A DNA stretch of 11,170 nt from an uncultured Methylococcaceae bacterium (GCA_903903365.1 CAIUYS010000499.1:1-11170), one strand, 5' to 3'. Shown: positions 1 to 6,881, numbered from the stretch's first letter. Notes: generated by a model from the sequence alone, not told the origin. Numbers and translations are program-made.

Positions 1-44
1 CAGAATTGTAATAGTGTGCGTGCTTATTTATGCGTTTATTTTTT
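1..44 (+). repeat. imperfect 44-bp direct repeat, copy 1
   Basis: This copy aligns without gaps to 208-251 at 37 of 44 positions. It starts at the window edge, so it may extend further left. It lies inside the open frame of the upstream membrane-protein fragment. Confidence 0.6.
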
Positions 45-141
45 AGCGGTCGTGCTTAATGCTATTTTATATAGCGGACTTGAAAGACACCTTGCCTATC
101 GTTATTTTACGCAAAAATACCCGCTGTTATTGATGGAATAA
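1..141 (+). CDS. C-terminal fragment of an unidentified membrane protein
   Basis: Frame 1 is open from the first base to a TAA at 139-141 and gives 46 residues. The first part is strongly hydrophobic (AYLCVYFLAVVLNAILYSG) and reads as one transmembrane helix. A basic-aromatic tail follows (LERHLAYRYFTQKYPLLLME). A helix followed by a short cytoplasmic tail is common at the C-terminus of polytopic membrane proteins such as membrane acyltransferases, but no family motif is visible and I do not assign one. Chance openness over 46 codons in AT-rich DNA is possible, so confidence is moderate. The first 44 bases recur in imperfect form at 208-251. Confidence 0.45.
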   Translation, partial: QNCNSVRAYLCVYFLAVVLNAILYSGLERHLAYRYFTQKYPLLLME

Positions 142-207
142 TAAGTATAACCCCAATTTTTTTCTGACTTAAATTCACTCAAATCTTCGTTTTATGCCTA
201 AAGGATG

Positions 208-251
208 CAGAATTCTAATATAATGCGGACTTATTTATTCGTTTATTTTTT
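208..251 (+). repeat. imperfect 44-bp direct repeat, copy 2, upstream of speE
   Basis: This is the second copy of the 1-44 repeat. Mismatches fall at repeat positions 8, 14-16, 21, 22 and 32. Three of them (14-16) convert TAATAGTGTGC of copy 1 to TAATATAATGC and so create a perfect TATAAT. Read in the frame of copy 1, the peptide is still recognisably similar (QN-N--R-YL-VYF), which suggests a duplicated gene end rather than two unrelated AT-rich stretches. Confidence 0.6.
219..224 (+). promoter_or_regulatory. candidate -10 box for speE
   Basis: A consensus TATAAT lies 41 bases before the speE start codon. No convincing -35 hexamer is found at 16-18 bp spacing (the bases there read GCCTAA), so the promoter may depend on an activator or may not be real. 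Initiation would be expected near 231. Confidence 0.4.
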
Positions 252-265
252 TCAGGAATCTTTAC

Positions 266-1111
266 ATGAACCCAACTGAATGGTTTACCGAGCAAGTCCC
301 AGGGGCTGAATCGGCCTTTTCATTAAAAATTAAACAAAAATTACACGAAGAACAATCTGAATTTCAACATCTTGAAATTTATGAAACCGAAACCTTCGGT
401 AACTTGATGGTCATTGATGGCTGCACCATGGTATCAACCCGCGATAACTTTTTTTATCACGAAATGATGAGCCATCCGGCTTTGTACACGCATCCCAATC
501 CAAAAAGAGTCTGGATTATCGGTGGCGGTGACTGCGGCACGTTAAGAGAAGTGTTAAAACATCCGTCTGTAGAACATGCCGTTCAAATTGATATTGATGA
601 GCGCGTTACCCGTCTGGCGGAAATTTATTTCCCTGAACTCTGCGAATCCAATAATGACCCCAGAGCTGATCTGAAGTTTATCGACGGTATTAAATGGGTA
701 AAAGATGCGGCACCTAATTCAGTCGATATTATTATCGTAGACAGCACTGACCCGATTGGCCCTGCTTTAGGTTTATTCAGCGAAGATTTTTACCGTGATT
801 GCTTTAACTGTCTTTCAGAAAATGGCATGATCGTGCAACAAAGCGAGTCTGCACTATTTAACATGAAGCTGATCGGTGAAATGCGCAACGCCATGTGTAC
901 TAGTGGTTTTGGTCATTTACAAACCCTGTTTTTTCCACAATGCCTGTATCCTTCCGGCTGGTGGAGTGCTACGATTGCCAGTAAAACGGCTTTATCAACA
1001 TTCAGGGAGCAGGATTCAATAAACAAGCCTTTTGAAACGGTTTATTATAATGTTGATATTCACAAAGCCTCTTTGGCGCAACCTGAATTTTTCAAAAAAG
1101 CCTTTGCTTAA
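266..1111 (+). CDS. speE: spermidine synthase (polyamine aminopropyltransferase)
   Basis: Transfers the aminopropyl group of decarboxylated S-adenosylmethionine to putrescine, giving spermidine and methylthioadenosine in the cytosol. The protein has 281 residues, normal for the family. Visible signatures are an N-terminal WFTEQ segment, FFYHEMMSH (62-70), the nucleotide-binding loop GGGDCGTLREVLKH (86-99), the acidic IDIDERV (108-114), the DPR...DG segment (131-141), and the catalytic VDSTDPIGP (158-166) with D159 and D162. YPSGWWSATIASK (228-240) is the substrate-pocket region. The loop has Cys90 where GGGDGG or GGGDGA is usual. The start is supported by AGGAA at 254-258, seven bases before the ATG. 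No speD (AdoMet decarboxylase) is visible beside it. The C-terminal YYNVDIHKASLAQPEF matches bacterial SpeE ends by eye. Confidence 0.96.
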   Translation: MNPTEWFTEQVPGAESAFSLKIKQKLHEEQSEFQHLEIYETETFGNLMVIDGCTMVSTRDNFFYHEMMSHPALYTHPNPKRVWIIGGGDCGTLREVLKHPSVEHAVQIDIDERVTRLAEIYFPELCESNNDPRADLKFIDGIKWVKDAAPNSVDIIIVDSTDPIGPALGLFSEDFYRDCFNCLSENGMIVQQSESALFNMKLIGEMRNAMCTSGFGHLQTLFFPQCLYPSGWWSATIASKTALSTFREQDSINKPFETVYYNVDIHKASLAQPEFFKKAFA

Positions 1112-1122
1112 TAAATAACACC

Positions 1123-1178
1123 GTAGGTTGGGTCGCCTTAAACGCGTGTTTAGCGTAAAAAAAGATAATCCAATCTAC
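1123..1178. repeat. palindromic intergenic repeat between speE and ubiK
   Basis: GTAGGTTGG (1123-1131) pairs with CCAATCTAC (1170-1178) over nine positions, one of them a G-U wobble. Inside, TAAAC (1139-1143) faces GTTTA (1148-1152). The spelling resembles dispersed palindromes of the GTAGGTTGGGTT type seen in many proteobacterial genomes. It might also act as a transcript-end hairpin after speE, but no T-run follows. Confidence 0.55.
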
Positions 1179-1206
1179 CTCTCTTTACTAATATGAGATT
1201 ACCCTA

Positions 1207-1461
1207 ATGTTTGATCCTAAAGCTATTGATGATATTGCCAATCGTTTGGCTAGCGCCATTCCGCCCGGCCTGAGTAACCTGAAAGACGATCTGGAAAAAA
1301 CGTTCCAGGCCATTTTACAAGGTGCGTTAAGCAAGCTGGATTTGGTTACCCGTGAAGAATTTGAAGTACAAAAAATGGTCTTGGCAAAAACCCGCTCAAA
1401 ACTGGAAGACCTGGAAAAACGCGTGTCTGCAATGGAAGGCACCGTTCTTAATAAAGAATAA
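1207..1461 (+). CDS. ubiK: ubiquinone biosynthesis accessory factor UbiK (BMFP family)
   Basis: A small cytosolic factor of 84 residues, known in E. coli (YqiC) to bind UbiJ and stimulate oxygen-dependent ubiquinone synthesis. The N-terminus MFDPKAIDDIANRLASAIP and the central KLDLVTREEFEVQ match E. coli UbiK almost position for position by eye. The amphipathic N-terminal half binds membrane in the family. The C-terminal half, about 45-80, has heptad-like leucine/valine spacing of a trimeric coiled coil (VLAKTRSKLEDLEKRVSAME). The Shine-Dalgarno site is weak (GAGA at 1195-1198, eight bases before the ATG). The following gene is comM. UbiK and ComM are also near neighbours in Pseudomonas, to my knowledge, so this order is probably ancestral. 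Confidence 0.93.
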   Translation: MFDPKAIDDIANRLASAIPPGLSNLKDDLEKTFQAILQGALSKLDLVTREEFEVQKMVLAKTRSKLEDLEKRVSAMEGTVLNKE

Positions 1462-1528
1462 TTGTAAGGTTAAACTGCGCGTTGGCTTAAGGATGTAGGC
1501 AAAAAATACCCCCCCCAGGATTCTCCTA

Positions 1529-1552
1529 GTTCCCACGCCGGACCGTGGGAAC
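1529..1552. repeat. perfect 9-bp-arm palindrome between ubiK and comM
   Basis: GTTCCCACG (1529-1537) and CGTGGGAAC (1544-1552) are perfect inverted arms around a six-base loop. This spelling resembles a dispersed repeat family (GTTCCCACGCT...GCGTGGGAAC) that I recall from many gammaproteobacterial genomes. A run of eight C (1509-1516) lies just upstream. No T-run follows directly, so it is called a repeat rather than a terminator. Confidence 0.6.
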
Positions 1553-1655
1553 GATAGGGTGTCGGTTATTTTTTTGCGAGTTGTACTATTCATAATTGGA
1601 ATGCCGGGAATTTTATAATGGCGCTACAAAAATATAATAACCATTCAGAAGTGCC

Positions 1656-3164
1656 ATGGGCTTAGCGGTTATCTTTAGCCGGGGCAGATCAGGAATTGAC
1701 GCGCCTCTGGTAATGGTTGAAGTTCATATTTCTAACGGCTTGCCTTCCTTAAATATTGTCGGCTTGCCGGAAACTGCCGTCAAAGAAAGCAAAGATCGTG
1801 TTCGGGGCGCACTATTAAATTCCCGTTTTGAATTTCCTGCCCAGCGCATTACCGTCAATCTGGCACCCGCTGATTTACCCAAAGAAGGCGGCCGTTTTGA
1901 TTTAGCCATTGCTTTAGGTATCTTGGCGGCATCCGGCCAAATTCCCATGGCTAATCTTAAACAATACGAATGTATTGGCGAGCTGTCGTTGGGTGGCGAA
2001 TTGCGCCCCATCAAAGGCGTTCTTCCTATCGCCATACAAGCCAGAAACCACAAAAGAAAACTAATCCTGCCCAAAGAAAATACCGCCGAAGCGGCGCTGG
2101 TTAAAGGGATTGAAATTATCCCCGCCTTACATCTGTTAGAAGTCTGCGCCCATCTTAGTGGACAGACGCAAATACAACCCGAATTTCAACAAACCGAACC
2201 ACCCGCACCACCCAATGAGCTCGATTTTGCTGATGTCCATGGCCAATATCATGTTAAAAGAGCGTTTGAAATTGCTGCTGCCGGCGCCCATAATTTAATT
2301 ATGCTCGGGCCTCCAGGCACCGGAAAATCGATGATTGCAGCACGGTTGCCCACTATTTTACCGTTGTTAACCGAACAACAAGCTCAAGAAACCGCCGCCA
2401 TTGCCTCCATTAGCGATCAAGGTTTGGATGTTGCCAACTGGCTAAAACCGCCTTATCGCGCACCGCATCATACCGCCTCAGCGGCGGCGCTGGTCGGTGG
2501 TGGCAGTAATCCCAGACCTGGCGAAATATCACTAGCCCATAACGGGACTTTATTTCTGGATGAACTCCCCGAATTTGATCGTAAGGTCTTGGAAGTTTTA
2601 CGTGAGCCGTTGGAGACAGGGCATATCACTATTTCACGCGCCGCCCGGCAAGTTGATTTTCCCGCCAGATTTCAGTTAATCGCCGCCATGAATCCCTGTC
2701 CCTGCGGCTATTTAGGTGACGCCTCAGGGCGCTGTCACTGTACGTCAGAACAAGTCATGCGCTATCGGGCCAGAGTATCCGGGCCTTTGTTGGACAGGAT
2801 TGATATGCATCTGGAAGTGCCGCGTATATCTCATGAGGTATTACGTAAAGGTGCGCCGGGCGGTGAAGAAAGCAGTGCCACCATCAGAGTGCGTGTGGTC
2901 GCCGCACGTAACATCGCCGTAGCACGAAGCGGCAAAGCCAATTCGGCATTATCAGCAAAAGAAGTTAAAAAGTTGTGCGTGTTATCCGAAGATAGCCACC
3001 AGCTTTTAGAGCAGGCCATGGATAAATTTGGTTTGTCACACCGCGCTTATCACCGCATTTTAAAACTGGCGCGGACGATTGCGGATTTGGCAAACTCAGC
3101 GCAGATAGAAACCAAGCATTTAAGTGAAGCGATTAGTTATCGCAAGCTGGATCGTAGTTTGTAG
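1656..3164 (+). CDS. comM: ComM/YifB-family AAA+ ATPase (Mg-chelatase-like, competence branch-migration helicase)
   Basis: The 502 residues match the usual ComM length. In Vibrio cholerae the family is known as a hexameric helicase that drives branch migration when incoming single-stranded DNA integrates during natural transformation. The N-terminal ChlI-like domain (about 1-165) carries VEVHISNGLPSLNIVGLPE and NLAPADLPKEGGRFDLAIA. The AAA+ core has Walker A GPPGTGKS (218-225) and Walker B TLFLDE (298-303). Four cysteines, C348, C350, C360 and C362, follow the conserved MNPCPCG and look zinc-binding. LLDRIDMHLEVPR (378-390) is the arginine-finger region, and a C-terminal Mg-chelatase-type lid follows. 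The ATG fits the family N-terminus, with AGAAG at 1647-1651. No other competence gene is visible. Cells lacking DNA uptake also keep this gene, so it does not prove competence. Confidence 0.95.
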   Translation: MGLAVIFSRGRSGIDAPLVMVEVHISNGLPSLNIVGLPETAVKESKDRVRGALLNSRFEFPAQRITVNLAPADLPKEGGRFDLAIALGILAASGQIPMANLKQYECIGELSLGGELRPIKGVLPIAIQARNHKRKLILPKENTAEAALVKGIEIIPALHLLEVCAHLSGQTQIQPEFQQTEPPAPPNELDFADVHGQYHVKRAFEIAAAGAHNLIMLGPPGTGKSMIAARLPTILPLLTEQQAQETAAIASISDQGLDVANWLKPPYRAPHHTASAAALVGGGSNPRPGEISLAHNGTLFLDELPEFDRKVLEVLREPLETGHITISRAARQVDFPARFQLIAAMNPCPCGYLGDASGRCHCTSEQVMRYRARVSGPLLDRIDMHLEVPRISHEVLRKGAPGGEESSATIRVRVVAARNIAVARSGKANSALSAKEVKKLCVLSEDSHQLLEQAMDKFGLSHRAYHRILKLARTIADLANSAQIETKHLSEAISYRKLDRSL

Positions 3165-3235
3165 GGTGTCGCATTGCGCAGCAGAGATTGCATTACAACC
3201 CCAAAAAATGTAAGCGGTGCGTACCCACCTGTGCT

Positions 3236-3258
3236 GGTCGGGGTTTGCAACCCCGACC
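3236..3258. repeat. GC-rich hairpin, 10-bp perfect arms
   Basis: GGTCGGGGTT (3236-3245) and AACCCCGACC (3249-3258) flank a three-base loop. It lies 72 bases after the comM stop and could end that transcript, but no T-run follows (CTAAACATTTG). Its core recurs inverted at 3300-3316. Confidence 0.6.
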
Positions 3259-3298
3259 TAAACATTTGCGGTTTTTAATAACTTTTAAAACGTGAGTA

Positions 3299-3317
3299 AC
3301 GGGGTTGCAAACCCCGT
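3299..3317. repeat. GC-rich hairpin, 8-bp perfect arms, inverted copy of the 3239-3255 core
   Basis: ACGGGGTT (3299-3306) and AACCCCGT (3310-3317) flank the loop GCA. GTGA (3292-3295) and TCAC (3317-3320) can extend pairing across a short bulge. Confidence 0.6.
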
Positions 3318-3369
3318 CACGCTTCGAGATGGTACTAATATCGTTATGCGACATCATTAAATGAGCCAA

Positions 3370-3390
3370 GGGTACGCGCAATGCGTACCC
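3370..3390 (-). terminator. hairpin just downstream of the reverse-strand secreted-protein gene
   Basis: GGGTACGC (3370-3377) and GCGTACCC (3383-3390) form an 8-bp perfect stem with a five-base loop, ten bases past the stop of the gene at 3401-3802. On the reverse strand the next bases (TTGGCTCATT) lack a T-run, so intrinsic termination would be weak. It may instead stabilise the 3' end of the message or be another dispersed palindrome. It sits between two converging genes. Confidence 0.35.
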
Positions 3391-3400
3391 TATACCCCAT

Positions 3401-3802
3401 TTATTTAACTTTAACCATTTCCTTGCCATCGGTAGCAAAGCGGCAGATACCCGGAGCAAAGTTATCACAATCTTTTGATTGTTCAACTTTGGCACCCGTT
3501 GGGCTAAGATGAACTTTTAGTTCGCAAAAAGTCGCTTCACTTTCAGAACGCTTTTTCATAACCAATTCGTTTTCAGCTACGACTTTGGCTTCACCCGAAA
3601 CTTCACCGACACAGGCTTCTCTTCCGGCTTCGGCGGCATTCGGTTCAAAATCAACGTCTGCGCTGACCGTAATATCATCTTTAAGGGTGGTGACTTTTAA
3701 ATGCTGAACATGATTTCCATCGCGCAGTACATAATGATCAGTCGCGGCTAAGGCGCTCCCGGAAACCAGCATTACGGCAGTCAGAAACAAACTTTTTTTC
3801 AT
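3401..3802 (-). CDS. small secreted (periplasmic) four-cysteine protein, unknown function
   Basis: The 133-residue product opens with a typical Sec signal peptide: MKKS, a hydrophobic stretch, then SGSALA before ATDHY, with predicted cleavage after A19. The mature part is about 114 residues, polar and acidic, with lysine-valine alternation suggesting beta strands. Four cysteines (C64, C93, C112, C120) could form two disulfides in the periplasm. I recognise no family and infer no function. The open frame reaches back to 3841, but the start at 3802 is clearly better: a strong AAGGAG lies seven bases upstream and only this start puts the signal peptide at the N-terminus. The gene stands alone, convergent with comM and divergent from rep. 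Confidence 0.82.
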   Translation of the reverse strand: MKKSLFLTAVMLVSGSALAATDHYVLRDGNHVQHLKVTTLKDDITVSADVDFEPNAAEAGREACVGEVSGEAKVVAENELVMKKRSESEATFCELKVHLSPTGAKVEQSKDCDNFAPGICRFATDGKEMVKVK

Positions 3803-3809
3803 GGTATTT

Positions 3810-3815
3810 CTCCTT
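3810..3815 (-). promoter_or_regulatory. Shine-Dalgarno AAGGAG that fixes the start of the secreted protein
   Basis: Read on the reverse strand, AAGGAG is followed by seven bases and then the ATG at 3802. It is one of the strongest ribosome binding sites in the window and rules out the upstream in-frame ATG at 3841. Confidence 0.8.
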
Positions 3816-3855
3816 TTATAGGTTAATATTTTATTGATCAATCGTAATCTTTATT

Positions 3856-3884
3856 ATTTTACCTTACTGTAAGCGTTAACTAAA
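3856..3884 (-). promoter_or_regulatory. possible sigma70-type promoter for the secreted protein
   Basis: On the reverse strand TTTAGT (3879-3884) and TAAAAT (3856-3861) are 17 bp apart, about 55 bases before the start codon. The -35 box is weak. The palindrome ATTGATCAAT (3834-3843) lies just downstream in the presumed leader. Confidence 0.25.
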
Positions 3885-3995
3885 AGGCTATAAACATATC
3901 AAAGTCCATAAAACCTGTAAAATGGTCATCGTAAACAACCCTGTTACCCCCGATAATTGCAATACCCCTTGTCGGTAACGCCAACTCATATCTCA

Positions 3996-5999
3996 ATGGC
4001 CAAACTAAATCCCCAACAACAAGCCGCTGTTAAAGCGATAGATCACCCTTTATTAGTCCTTGCCGGTGCGGGGAGTGGTAAAACGCGGGTGATTACCGAA
4101 AAAATTGCTTATCTGGTTAAGCAAGGCTTGCCTGCGCGGCACATTGCGGCGGTGACGTTTACCAATAAGGCTGCCCGGGAAATGAAAAGTCGGGTTTCAA
4201 AATTACTGGATGATACTCAAATTCGTGGCTTGCGGGTTTCTACTTTTCATTCCTTGGGTCTGGATATATTACGAAAAGAACATAAAGTATTGGCGTATAA
4301 AGCCGCGATTACGCTGTTTGATGAGCAAGATAAACAAACACTGTTAAAAAATCTGATTAATCATGGCGCAAAAGATTGTGATTTGGATAATCTTGACAAT
4401 TATGCACGGCAAATCGGGCAATGGAAAAATGCCTTTGTAACCCCTGAACAGGCGCAAGCCTCAGCGACTCGCGAGCAATATGCGGCGGCGGGGATTTACA
4501 ATGAATACACACGCAGCTTAAAAGCTTATAACGCAGTCGATTTTGATGACTTGATTTTGCTGCCAGTGTTGCTGTTTCAGCAACACCCGGCGGTGTTGGA
4601 AAAATGGCAAAATAAAATCCGTTATTTACTGGTGGATGAATATCAGGACACTAATATCACCCAATACCAATTGGTTAAATTAATCGCCGGAGCCTTGGGA
4701 CGCTTTACCGTGGTGGGTGATGATGATCAGTCGATTTATGCGTGGCGCGGAGCGCAACCTGAAAATCTGGCGCAATTACAAAAAGACTTTACCCGTTTGC
4801 AAGTGATTAAGCTGGAGCAAAATTACCGTTCTACCGGACGCATACTTAAGGTGGCTAATCATTTGATTGCCAATAATCCTCATGCGTTTGAAAAACGACT
4901 GTGGAGTGAATTGGGTTATGGTGATTCACTGCGCGTTTTAAGTCATAAAAATGACCAAGATGAAGCCAAACAAGTCATCTCGGAAATCATTCATCATAAA
5001 TTTAAAAACGGTGGCAGTTATCAGGATTATGCCATTTTATACCGGGGCAATCATCAATCCCGCTTGTTTGAGCAAGGTCTCAGGGAAAATAACATTCCTT
5101 ATGTGATTAGCGGTAGTGCATCGTTTTTTGCCAATTCAGAAATCAAAGACATACTGGCTTATCTGCGTTTGTTTGTTAATCAGGATGACGATGCGGCGTA
5201 CTTACGCATCATTAATACACCCCGGCGTGAAATTGGCCCGACGAGCCTGGAAAAGTTGGGCACTTATGCCAATGATCGGCATATCAGTTTATTTGCGGCC
5301 AGCACCGAACTGGGCTTAACCCAAAAGCTATCGGAGAAATCCATCCATCGGCTGCACAAATTTCACGATTGGGTTATCGACACCGCTAACCGTATTGACA
5401 CGGGCGACACCTTTGTCGTGATTGAACAGGTTATTAATCATATTGGTTATGAGCAATTTTTAAAAGAAGATAGTAAAAGTAAAGAGTCCGCTGAACGTAA
5501 AATAAAAAATGTTTACGAGCTGATTGAGTGGCTTAAACGCATAGCAGACAAGGAAACTGACGGCCAAAAGCCCTTGGCTGAAATTGTCGCCAAAATCATG
5601 TTGATGGATATTATGGAGCGAAATCAGGAAGCAGAAGTCAGTGATCAGGTGAGCTTAATGACGTTGCATGCAGCCAAGGGACTGGAATTTCCGCATGTTT
5701 TTTTGATTGGCATAGAAGAAAATATTCTGCCTCATCAAAACAGTATTGAAACGGATAACATAGAAGAAGAGCGGCGTTTGGCTTATGTTGGTATTACTCG
5801 CGCCCAGCGCACCTGTACTTTTAGTTACTGCACACATCGCAAACGTTATGGTGAAATCACTGAATGTGAACCCAGCCGGTTTTTAAATGAATTACCAGCC
5901 GACGATCTGGAATGGATTAATAAAAAACAGCTAACGCCCGAAGTTATCAAGGAACGCGGCAAAGCCAATCTGGCAAACTTGAAAACAATGTTATCGTAA
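3996..5999 (+). CDS. rep: ATP-dependent DNA helicase Rep (UvrD/Rep family, SF1A)
   Basis: A 3'-to-5' single-strand translocase and helicase that clears protein roadblocks ahead of the replisome and acts in fork restart. With the ATG at 3996 it has 667 residues, against 673 in E. coli Rep, and begins MAKLNPQQQAAV like the family. An in-frame TTG at 3957 would add 13 unconserved residues and is not used here. The SF1 motifs are complete: AGAGSGKT (23-30), TFTNKAAREM (54-63), VDEYQD (213-218), GDDDQSIYAWRGA (241-253), QNYRS (275-279), LMTLHAAKGLEF (554-565) and ERRLAYVGITRA (592-603). VLDFDDLI/IRYLLVDEYQDTN-type stretches and NPHAFEKRLWSELGYG are Rep-like rather than UvrD-like. The Shine-Dalgarno site is poor. 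A tRNA-Arg gene follows 34 bases after the stop. Confidence 0.96.
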   Translation: MAKLNPQQQAAVKAIDHPLLVLAGAGSGKTRVITEKIAYLVKQGLPARHIAAVTFTNKAAREMKSRVSKLLDDTQIRGLRVSTFHSLGLDILRKEHKVLAYKAAITLFDEQDKQTLLKNLINHGAKDCDLDNLDNYARQIGQWKNAFVTPEQAQASATREQYAAAGIYNEYTRSLKAYNAVDFDDLILLPVLLFQQHPAVLEKWQNKIRYLLVDEYQDTNITQYQLVKLIAGALGRFTVVGDDDQSIYAWRGAQPENLAQLQKDFTRLQVIKLEQNYRSTGRILKVANHLIANNPHAFEKRLWSELGYGDSLRVLSHKNDQDEAKQVISEIIHHKFKNGGSYQDYAILYRGNHQSRLFEQGLRENNIPYVISGSASFFANSEIKDILAYLRLFVNQDDDAAYLRIINTPRREIGPTSLEKLGTYANDRHISLFAASTELGLTQKLSEKSIHRLHKFHDWVIDTANRIDTGDTFVVIEQVINHIGYEQFLKEDSKSKESAERKIKNVYELIEWLKRIADKETDGQKPLAEIVAKIMLMDIMERNQEAEVSDQVSLMTLHAAKGLEFPHVFLIGIEENILPHQNSIETDNIEEERRLAYVGITRAQRTCTFSYCTHRKRYGEITECEPSRFLNELPADDLEWINKKQLTPEVIKERGKANLANLKTMLS

Positions 6000-6033
6000 T
6001 CGTTTTGCTGATCAGTTACAATACAAGCCTTTA

Positions 6034-6110
6034 GCGCCCTTAGCTCAGCTGGATAGAGTACAGCCCTCCGAAGGCTGTGGTCGGTGGTTCGAATCCACTA
6101 GGGCGCACCA
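6034..6110 (+). tRNA. tRNA-Arg, anticodon CCG
   Basis: A complete cloverleaf with genomically encoded CCA. The acceptor GCGCCCT (6034-6040) pairs with AGGGCGC. The anticodon stem CAGCC/GGCTG encloses the loop CTCCGAA, with anticodon CCG at 6068-6070 reading codon CGG. The T-loop is TTCGAAT on a stem GGTGG/CCACT with one G-U pair. The discriminator base is A, then CCA at 6108-6110. No integrase gene follows, and I see no repeat of the tRNA 3' end in the next kilobases. Confidence 0.97.
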
Positions 6111-6263
6111 ATTTTATATCTGCCCCGCTAACCGCGTTTTTGGTTCATCCTCGCTTACCCGCCACCTTTTATTTGGCGTTGATAATTTGCCTATAGCCAA
6201 TACAAATAAAGCGCATAAAATATTACGTTAAAGTTATCTTGGAATTTTATAACGGTTAATAAT

Positions 6264-6464
6264 TTAGCTCATTTTACTTCTTGATTGTTTCCTATAAATT
6301 AAAACTCCTCCGCCTATGGCATTCTCTATTATCGAAGCAATTCCAAAGTCAGGATGTTCAATCGAATGGACCAATACATTAATATGATGCCTTTTTGTAT
6401 TGATGACACGGGCTTCGTCAAGAATGCAAGCGAGTTGCTGAGAATTTAATGGTAAGGTTGTCAT
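6264..6464 (-). CDS. small hypothetical protein, paralogue of the product of 6485-6766
   Basis: The 66-residue product has no signal peptide or membrane segment. It aligns over almost its full length with the upstream neighbour: 22 identities in about 60 positions with a single-residue gap, centred on the shared pattern L-x-H-S-I-x-H-P-x-F-G-x-A-x-I followed by a G-x-G-V near the end. I recognise no family. Conservation between paralogues is good evidence that this short frame is translated. The gene starts 20 bases after its neighbour's stop, so the two probably share a transcript. A weak AGG precedes the ATG. The surrounding DNA is more AT-rich than the housekeeping genes. Confidence 0.65.
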   Translation of the reverse strand: MTTLPLNSQQLACILDEARVINTKRHHINVLVHSIEHPDFGIASIIENAIGGGVLIYRKQSRSKMS

Positions 6465-6484
6465 TTTAACCTAATACATTTTTA

Positions 6485-6766
6485 TTAAAAAATGATTGGG
6501 TTGGCGTTATTCATTTTTTGGAAATTAACAAAATCTTTCCACTTGTTATATAGCTCAAAGCAGATAGTATCGGAGTTAGCTTTATAGTTATATTGCTCAA
6601 AAAGTATAACGCCATTACCTATTTCCATCTGCACAATCAGTGCTTTTCCAAAGTAGGGGTGATTAATCGAATGAATTAATGCATCAACACAATTATCTGT
6701 GCTGATAATAACGGATTCTTCAATAATGGCAGTGAGTTGATGTAAATTTATTATTTTTGATTTCAT
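6485..6766 (-). CDS. small hypothetical protein, first of a tandem paralogue pair
   Basis: I choose the ATG at 6766, giving 93 residues (MKSKIINLHQLTAIIEES...). From there the leading eleven residues match the paralogue in length, with N7, Q10 and L11 shared. Longer starts at 6781 and 6853 are open but add unmatched sequence and have no better ribosome site. The core LIHSINHPYFGKALIV and GNGVILFEQ is shared with the product of 6264-6464. The C-terminal extension of about 35 residues (YNKWKDFVNFQK and after) is unique to this copy. No known domain is recognised. It is transcribed first in the presumed two-gene unit. Low GC and an isolated setting behind a tRNA fit accessory DNA but do not prove transfer. 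Confidence 0.65.
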   Translation of the reverse strand: MKSKIINLHQLTAIIEESVIISTDNCVDALIHSINHPYFGKALIVQMEIGNGVILFEQYNYKANSDTICFELYNKWKDFVNFQKMNNANPIIF

Positions 6767-6881
6767 TGAATTTATTACCATTGGCTTAGATAATTGCTTA
6801 CTGATAAATTTAGCAGATATATCAAATTTTGCAGGTTTATATAGCGGCATCATATAAAATATTTTTAAGTGACTGTTTTAA

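Larger units (their letters stand above)
3167..3353. repeat. compound palindromic element with 12-bp imperfect terminal inverted repeats
   Basis: TGTCGCAT (3167-3174) is perfectly inverted as ATGCGACA at 3346-3353, and the arms extend to 12 bp with two mismatches. The 187-bp interior contains two GC-rich hairpins, at 3236-3258 and 3299-3317. Their 17-bp cores (3239-3255 and 3300-3316) are exact reverse complements of each other. There is no ORF of note and no clear target duplication. The layout is MITE-like, but an accumulation of unrelated dispersed palindromes is equally possible. Confidence 0.5.

Noticed and set aside
1188..1442. 84-residue reverse-strand ORF opposite ubiK
   Set aside because: It is the antisense shadow of ubiK, whose forward product matches a known family along its whole length.
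1509..1516. Run of eight C between ubiK and comM as a phase-variation tract
   Set aside because: It lies in the spacer about 140 bases before comM and outside any promoter I can place, so slippage has no evident consequence.
3236..3390. CRISPR-like array from the several short palindromes
   Set aside because: The palindromes differ in sequence and orientation, spacing is irregular, there are no uniform spacers and no cas genes.
3957..3995. TTG at 3957 as the rep start
   Set aside because: The 13 added residues are not found in Rep proteins as I know them, while the ATG at 3996 gives the family N-terminus.
6034..6110. tRNA-Arg as an attachment site of an integrated element
   Set aside because: No integrase gene is in the window and no second copy of the tRNA 3' end was seen downstream, so no attachment pair can be annotated.
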